From a virus, in IMG/VR virus record IMGVR_UViG_3300037491_000053, positions 1 through 22,899 of that record: a DNA stretch of 22,899 nt; one strand, written 5' to 3'. The notes below the pieces were generated by a model that was not told where the DNA came from, searched no databases, and was given only the letters and a program-made list of their open reading frames with translations. Positions 19,826-22,899 of this stretch are shown here, one piece after another; position 1 is the stretch's first letter; each line of letters begins with the position of its first letter. The position numbers and the translations under genes are program-made.

Positions 19826-20218
19826 ATGGGCCTGTCCCCCGCGCCGCAGTTCGAAGAGCGGCCCGCCCAGGAGTACGTCGCCGTCGACACGAGCAACCCG
19901 CTTCGGCGCGGAATCCTGCGCTTCGAAGAAGGATTGAACACCGACACGGCGGTCCCCCGCGACTTCGTGACCGGCGCGATGCAGGGATACAGGACGCCCG
20001 CCGGCAGGCCGAACCACAACCTCAACGTGTATGAGAAGCCTGCGAAGGAGACGATGCAGGAGCGCGCCCACCTCGGCTCCGCCGCGTGGCCGGACGCGCC
20101 GGCCTTCCTGAGCGACTTCGCCCACGGAACCACGCACGTTGCCGAGCAGCGCTACGAGGCCGTCGTGCGGGACGGACGCCACCAGCAGCGCCGCGCCGCC
20201 GAAGTCATCGACGACTGA
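19826..20218 (+). CDS. Hypothetical protein, 130 aa
   Basis: Not recognised. Sequence is soluble, low in cysteine, with an irregular N-terminus (LSPAPQFEERPAQEYVAVDT) and helical C-terminus (HVAEQRYEAVVRDGRHQQ). The ATG at 19826 has AGGAGG five bases upstream, which decides against the ATG at 19799. Standing alone after a 45-bp gap, it has a strong ribosome site, so it may be well expressed. Could be a minor head or scaffold component given its neighbours; this is inference. Confidence 0.72.
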   Translation: MGLSPAPQFEERPAQEYVAVDTSNPLRRGILRFEEGLNTDTAVPRDFVTGAMQGYRTPAGRPNHNLNVYEKPAKETMQERAHLGSAAWPDAPAFLSDFAHGTTHVAEQRYEAVVRDGRHQQRRAAEVIDD

Positions 20219-20229
20219 TTGAGGGCACG

Positions 20230-21036
20230 ATGTCGGTCGAGGACCATATCGGCGAACATCTCGCAGAAGCGAAGATCCATCGGCGCAAGGCCGCAGCCGC
20301 CACCGATCCGCAGGTCGCCGAATTCCACGTGCGCACTGCCGAGAAGCACGAGGCCACGGCCTTTCACTTGTCGCACAGAATGCCCGCCGGCTCCCGGTCG
20401 CCCGAGATCAAGGCACTGAAGACCTCGGAAGACAACGTCGCCGCACGGGCCCGAGCGCCACGTCCCCGCAAGCAGGAGTTTACCGCCGAGTCGCCCGAAC
20501 AGCACGCCCAGGAACCTGCAAAGCCGACTCTGCCCGCACGCAAAGCGCCCTCGCCAGCACGTCGAACCGCCCGCCCGGCGCCGGCGACGCCGACACCCTC
20601 CCCCGCCGAGCACCCGGCGCCGAGCGCGAAACACCACAGCACGCCGCCTGCGCCGAAGGCCTCACCGAAAGCGAAGCCGCAGCACCCGACGACAGTTACC
20701 CCTTCCGAGGAACCGGCCGAGCCGAGCGACCGCCAGCGCGCCGCCCGTGCGCGAGCCGACGCGGCCGAGGCCCTGGCCCGTAAAAGGCGGGCCGACGCCC
20801 GGAGCTCGGAGGCGCGTCAGCAGGCCGCTCAAATGCACGTGGACGAGCTGCGTCAGAAGGCGGAAAAGCAGCGCCAAGCCGAGCGAGACCGAGGCGCCGC
20901 GCGAGAGGAGCTCAATGCCCGCCGCGTTGAGCGAGAGCACGTCCACCACGCGCGCAAGACGGTCGAACGCTGGAGTGACCTGGTCGAGACAGGCTCTAAG
21001 CGCCTCATCCACGAGATGCAGCACCAGGTGCACTGA
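20230..21036 (+). CDS. Pro/Ala-rich linker protein with C-terminal coiled coil, 268 aa
   Basis: Three zones are visible: a helical, charged N-terminus (1-75), a long disordered Pro/Ala/Lys-rich segment (about 80-190, for example APATPTPSPAEHPAP and PPAPKASPKAKPQHP), and a charged helical C-terminus (195-268; AADAAEALARKRRADARSSE-like heptads, KAEKQRQAERDRGA). The overall order recalls head-assembly, scaffold-like or structural linker proteins, but no family is recognised. ATG at 20230 has GAGGG four bases upstream. It directly precedes the portal gene, so a head-vertex role is plausible. Confidence 0.74.
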   Translation: MSVEDHIGEHLAEAKIHRRKAAAATDPQVAEFHVRTAEKHEATAFHLSHRMPAGSRSPEIKALKTSEDNVAARARAPRPRKQEFTAESPEQHAQEPAKPTLPARKAPSPARRTARPAPATPTPSPAEHPAPSAKHHSTPPAPKASPKAKPQHPTTVTPSEEPAEPSDRQRAARARADAAEALARKRRADARSSEARQQAAQMHVDELRQKAEKQRQAERDRGAAREELNARRVEREHVHHARKTVERWSDLVETGSKRLIHEMQHQVH

Positions 21037-21108
21037 CACGGCGCGCATTAACACCGCCGCGCACGACGGTGTAAAGCTCTGGATAAATAGGAGGGAGGCG
21101 GCGAGCCC

Positions 21109-22899
21109 ATGTCCATGGCATTTCCCAGCCCGAGCATGCGGGCCGCCGCCTCGGACCTGACTGTCGCTATCAGCCCCCTGGGATTGGTCGAACTTGCCGA
21201 CGAAGAATTCGAGGTCCACGGTCCGCGACTGAACCGTTACGCTTCGAATCTGGCGTGGTTCCTCGGCCACCACTACGGCTACAAGTCCGAGACTGGCGAC
21301 AACCAGCTGACGTTCAACTACGTCCAGGCCTTTTCGCGCTTCCTGACCAACTTCACCTTCAGCCGCGGCGTGCACTTCCGCGCCGACCGCGCGTTCGAGC
21401 ACATCACGCCGGCGCTGCTCAAGCGCGTGTGGGAAGTCGACAACAACAAGGAAAGCCTGCTGATCGATATCGGCGAGCTGGGCAGCGTCTGCGGCGACGT
21501 GTTCGTCAAGGTCGCTTACGAGCCGGCCTGGACCGATGCGGCGAAGATGCGTCACCCCGGCCGCGTACGCCTGCTCGCGATCAACCCGAGCTTCGCCTTC
21601 CCGGAGTACCACCCGCACGACGCCTCGAGGATTCTGAGGTTCAAGCTGAAGTATAGGTTCTGGGGGTGTGTTGACCCTTACACGGAGGCACTGACCAGGA
21701 AGGGATGGAAGCCGTACACGGAGCTGAAGGATGGCGACGAGATCCTGACTATGGACCCTGTCGCCGGAACGATCGCCTGGCAGGCGGCTCGGATCAACGT
21801 GTACGACTATGACGGCGATCTCGTCCACTGGACGAATCGGCTCGACGCATTGACGACGCCCAACCACCGCTGGCTGGGGGAGATCGCGCACGGGCGCGAC
21901 AAGACGTTCCGCTTCGAGCGCGCCGCCGTGCACACGGAGTTCGTCGGCGACCTCAACCGCAGCTCACGTCTAGTCCTTGGCGGCGGCCTTCCGGCCGGCT
22001 TCGCCGAGACGCCGACCTATGAGGATGAGCTTGTTGAGCTGGTCGCCTGGTATGTAACCGAAGGCTGGACGCACGTCAACCAGAACGGTTGTCGCAGCGC
22101 CTACATCGCGCAAAAAACACCGTCAGGTATCGAGGCCCTTCGACGGCTGGCCAAGTACTGGCGTGGGCGGCGGGCGACCTTCAACGAGTACCGACCGGAC
22201 GAGAACGGTGTCGTCACCTTCTACCTTGGCCGCGGGATCAAGAAGCAACTGTTCGAGGCAGCTCCCGATAAGGCCATCACGTCGGAGTTCATCAGCCAGC
22301 TCACTTACGCGCAGGCGCGCCTGTTCCACGAGACATTGCTGGACGGCGACGGCAGCCGAAGGAAGGGCGAGAAGAACACCGTTCGTTTCTCCCAGCTTGA
22401 TGAGGGCCGTGTCGCTGGCTACCAGATGCTCACCGCCATGCTCGGCATCCGCACCCGCTGGGACGGTAAGGACGTCCAGGAATACACCGAGAACACTCTG
22501 AGCCGAGACGGTGTCCGGCGTGGCGAGGAGCGCGTTCCCTATTCCGGCAAAGTCTGGTGCCCGACGGTGCCCACGGGCTTCTGGATGGCGCGCCGCGGCA
22601 ACACGACGTACTGGACGGGAAATACCTCGACCGAAGGCACTCGTCAGGTCTATACGTACACTGAGATCATCACGGACGACTTCGTCGAGGAGTACATCAA
22701 CGACGAGCTGATCGACTCGCATCCCAACGGCCTGGGCATGGTGCCGATCGTGCACATCCCCAACATCGAGGTGCCCGGCTCGCCCTGGGGGCTGAGCGAT
22801 ATCGCCGACATCATCACCCTGAACCGGGAGTTCAACGAGCAGGCCACCAATGTCAGCGAAATCATTAATTACCATGCAGCACCCGTCACCATCGTGGTC
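21109..22899 (+). CDS. Portal protein interrupted by an intein; 3' end outside window
   Basis: Portals form the dodecameric DNA channel at one vertex of the head and dock the terminase. Open frame of 597 codons to the window edge. The N-extein (1-186) and C-extein (506 on) together read like the N-terminal half of an SPP1-gp6-like portal: helices near 40-60, a FRADRAFEHITPAL segment, FPEYHPHD (about 165-172), LKYRFWG (180-186), then TSTEGTRQVYTYTEIITDD and GMVPIVHIPN. The sequence between (187-505) is the intein. ATG at 21109 with AGGAGGG 13 bases and GGGAGG 10 bases upstream; a second ATG at 21115 is possible. Portal identity is inferred from extein character and position after terL; the intein is firm. 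Confidence 0.9.
   Translation, partial: MSMAFPSPSMRAAASDLTVAISPLGLVELADEEFEVHGPRLNRYASNLAWFLGHHYGYKSETGDNQLTFNYVQAFSRFLTNFTFSRGVHFRADRAFEHITPALLKRVWEVDNNKESLLIDIGELGSVCGDVFVKVAYEPAWTDAAKMRHPGRVRLLAINPSFAFPEYHPHDASRILRFKLKYRFWGCVDPYTEALTRKGWKPYTELKDGDEILTMDPVAGTIAWQAARINVYDYDGDLVHWTNRLDALTTPNHRWLGEIAHGRDKTFRFERAAVHTEFVGDLNRSSRLVLGGGLPAGFAETPTYEDELVELVAWYVTEGWTHVNQNGCRSAYIAQKTPSGIEALRRLAKYWRGRRATFNEYRPDENGVVTFYLGRGIKKQLFEAAPDKAITSEFISQLTYAQARLFHETLLDGDGSRRKGEKNTVRFSQLDEGRVAGYQMLTAMLGIRTRWDGKDVQEYTENTLSRDGVRRGEERVPYSGKVWCPTVPTGFWMARRGNTTYWTGNTSTEGTRQVYTYTEIITDDFVEEYINDELIDSHPNGLGMVPIVHIPNIEVPGSPWGLSDIADIITLNREFNEQATNVSEIINYHAAPVTIVV
21667..22623 (+). mobile_element. Intein with LAGLIDADG homing endonuclease (319 aa) in portal
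   Basis: A protein intron that excises itself. N-terminal block A starts at Cys187 (CVDPYTEALTRKGWKPY, DGDEILTMD); block B is TTPNHRW (249-255) with the conserved Thr and His; C-terminal block F is VWCPTVPTGFWMARR (482-496) and block G ends WTGN (502-505). First residue after it is Thr506. So splicing uses Cys1, terminal Asn and Thr+1; the penultimate residue is Gly rather than the usual His. The endonuclease has two LAGLIDADG motifs, LVELVAWYVTEGW (308-320) and LFHETLLDGDGS (405-416), each keeping its acidic residue, so it may still be active. No frameshift or stop is seen. Confidence 0.94.

Noticed and set aside
20662-21933. Long minus-strand open frame of 423 aa
   Set aside because: It is antisense to the coiled-coil gene and the portal N-terminus, both well supported on the plus strand.

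Overview
This window looks like part of the genome of a tailed double-stranded DNA phage (or a close prophage relative) of a high-GC actinobacterium, possibly Streptomyces or a relative. The reasons are GC-rich coding with G/C third positions, frequent GTG and TTG starts, tightly packed genes with ATGA/GTGA overlaps, a recognisable large terminase and portal protein, and many small zinc-binding proteins of kinds common in actinophages. The host cannot be fixed from sequence alone.

Layout. (1) 1-6345, minus strand: a leftward operon of 14 genes. It ends, at the left window edge, in a phage-encoded DNA polymerase III beta sliding clamp (dnaN, incomplete). Most of the others are small unknown proteins. 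An intrinsic terminator lies inside the operon after its first gene, and two consecutive genes have a near-identical 50-bp leader. (2) 6346-7901: about 1.55 kb with no convincing gene. It holds an operator-like inverted repeat, a very C-rich island, an AT-richer stretch, a perfect DnaA-box sequence with several degenerate ones, a 12-bp direct repeat and nested inverted repeats. It is the best candidate for a replication origin and control region. (3) 7902-9149, plus strand: four small overlapping genes, closed by a terminator hairpin. (4) 9231-12291, minus strand: six genes, including two three-helix membrane proteins, two long proteins with N-terminal zinc modules, and a MazG-like protein with a degraded active site. 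(5) 12557-15039, plus strand: seven small genes, including a second MazG-like protein and a KTSC-domain protein, ending at a hairpin shared with (6) 15044-15749, three minus-strand genes, one a zinc-finger/helix-turn-helix protein. (7) 15890-22899, plus strand: the packaging and head module, with large terminase, a beta-rich protein in its own transcription unit, an HNH endonuclease, a run of small membrane and coiled-coil proteins, and the portal protein (incomplete at the right edge).

How the parts fit. The left operon looks like the replication/early module, reading away from the origin-like region. Its first gene carries a pentapeptide resembling a clamp-binding motif, and the clamp itself is the last gene seen. 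The right module packages DNA. The most striking single feature is a complete, apparently intact intein of 319 residues inside the portal protein, with a two-motif LAGLIDADG homing endonuclease. Other points of interest are the duplicated leader element, the origin candidate, the two MazG-like proteins that have lost the usual metal-binding residues, and an 18-bp direct repeat after the terminase gene.
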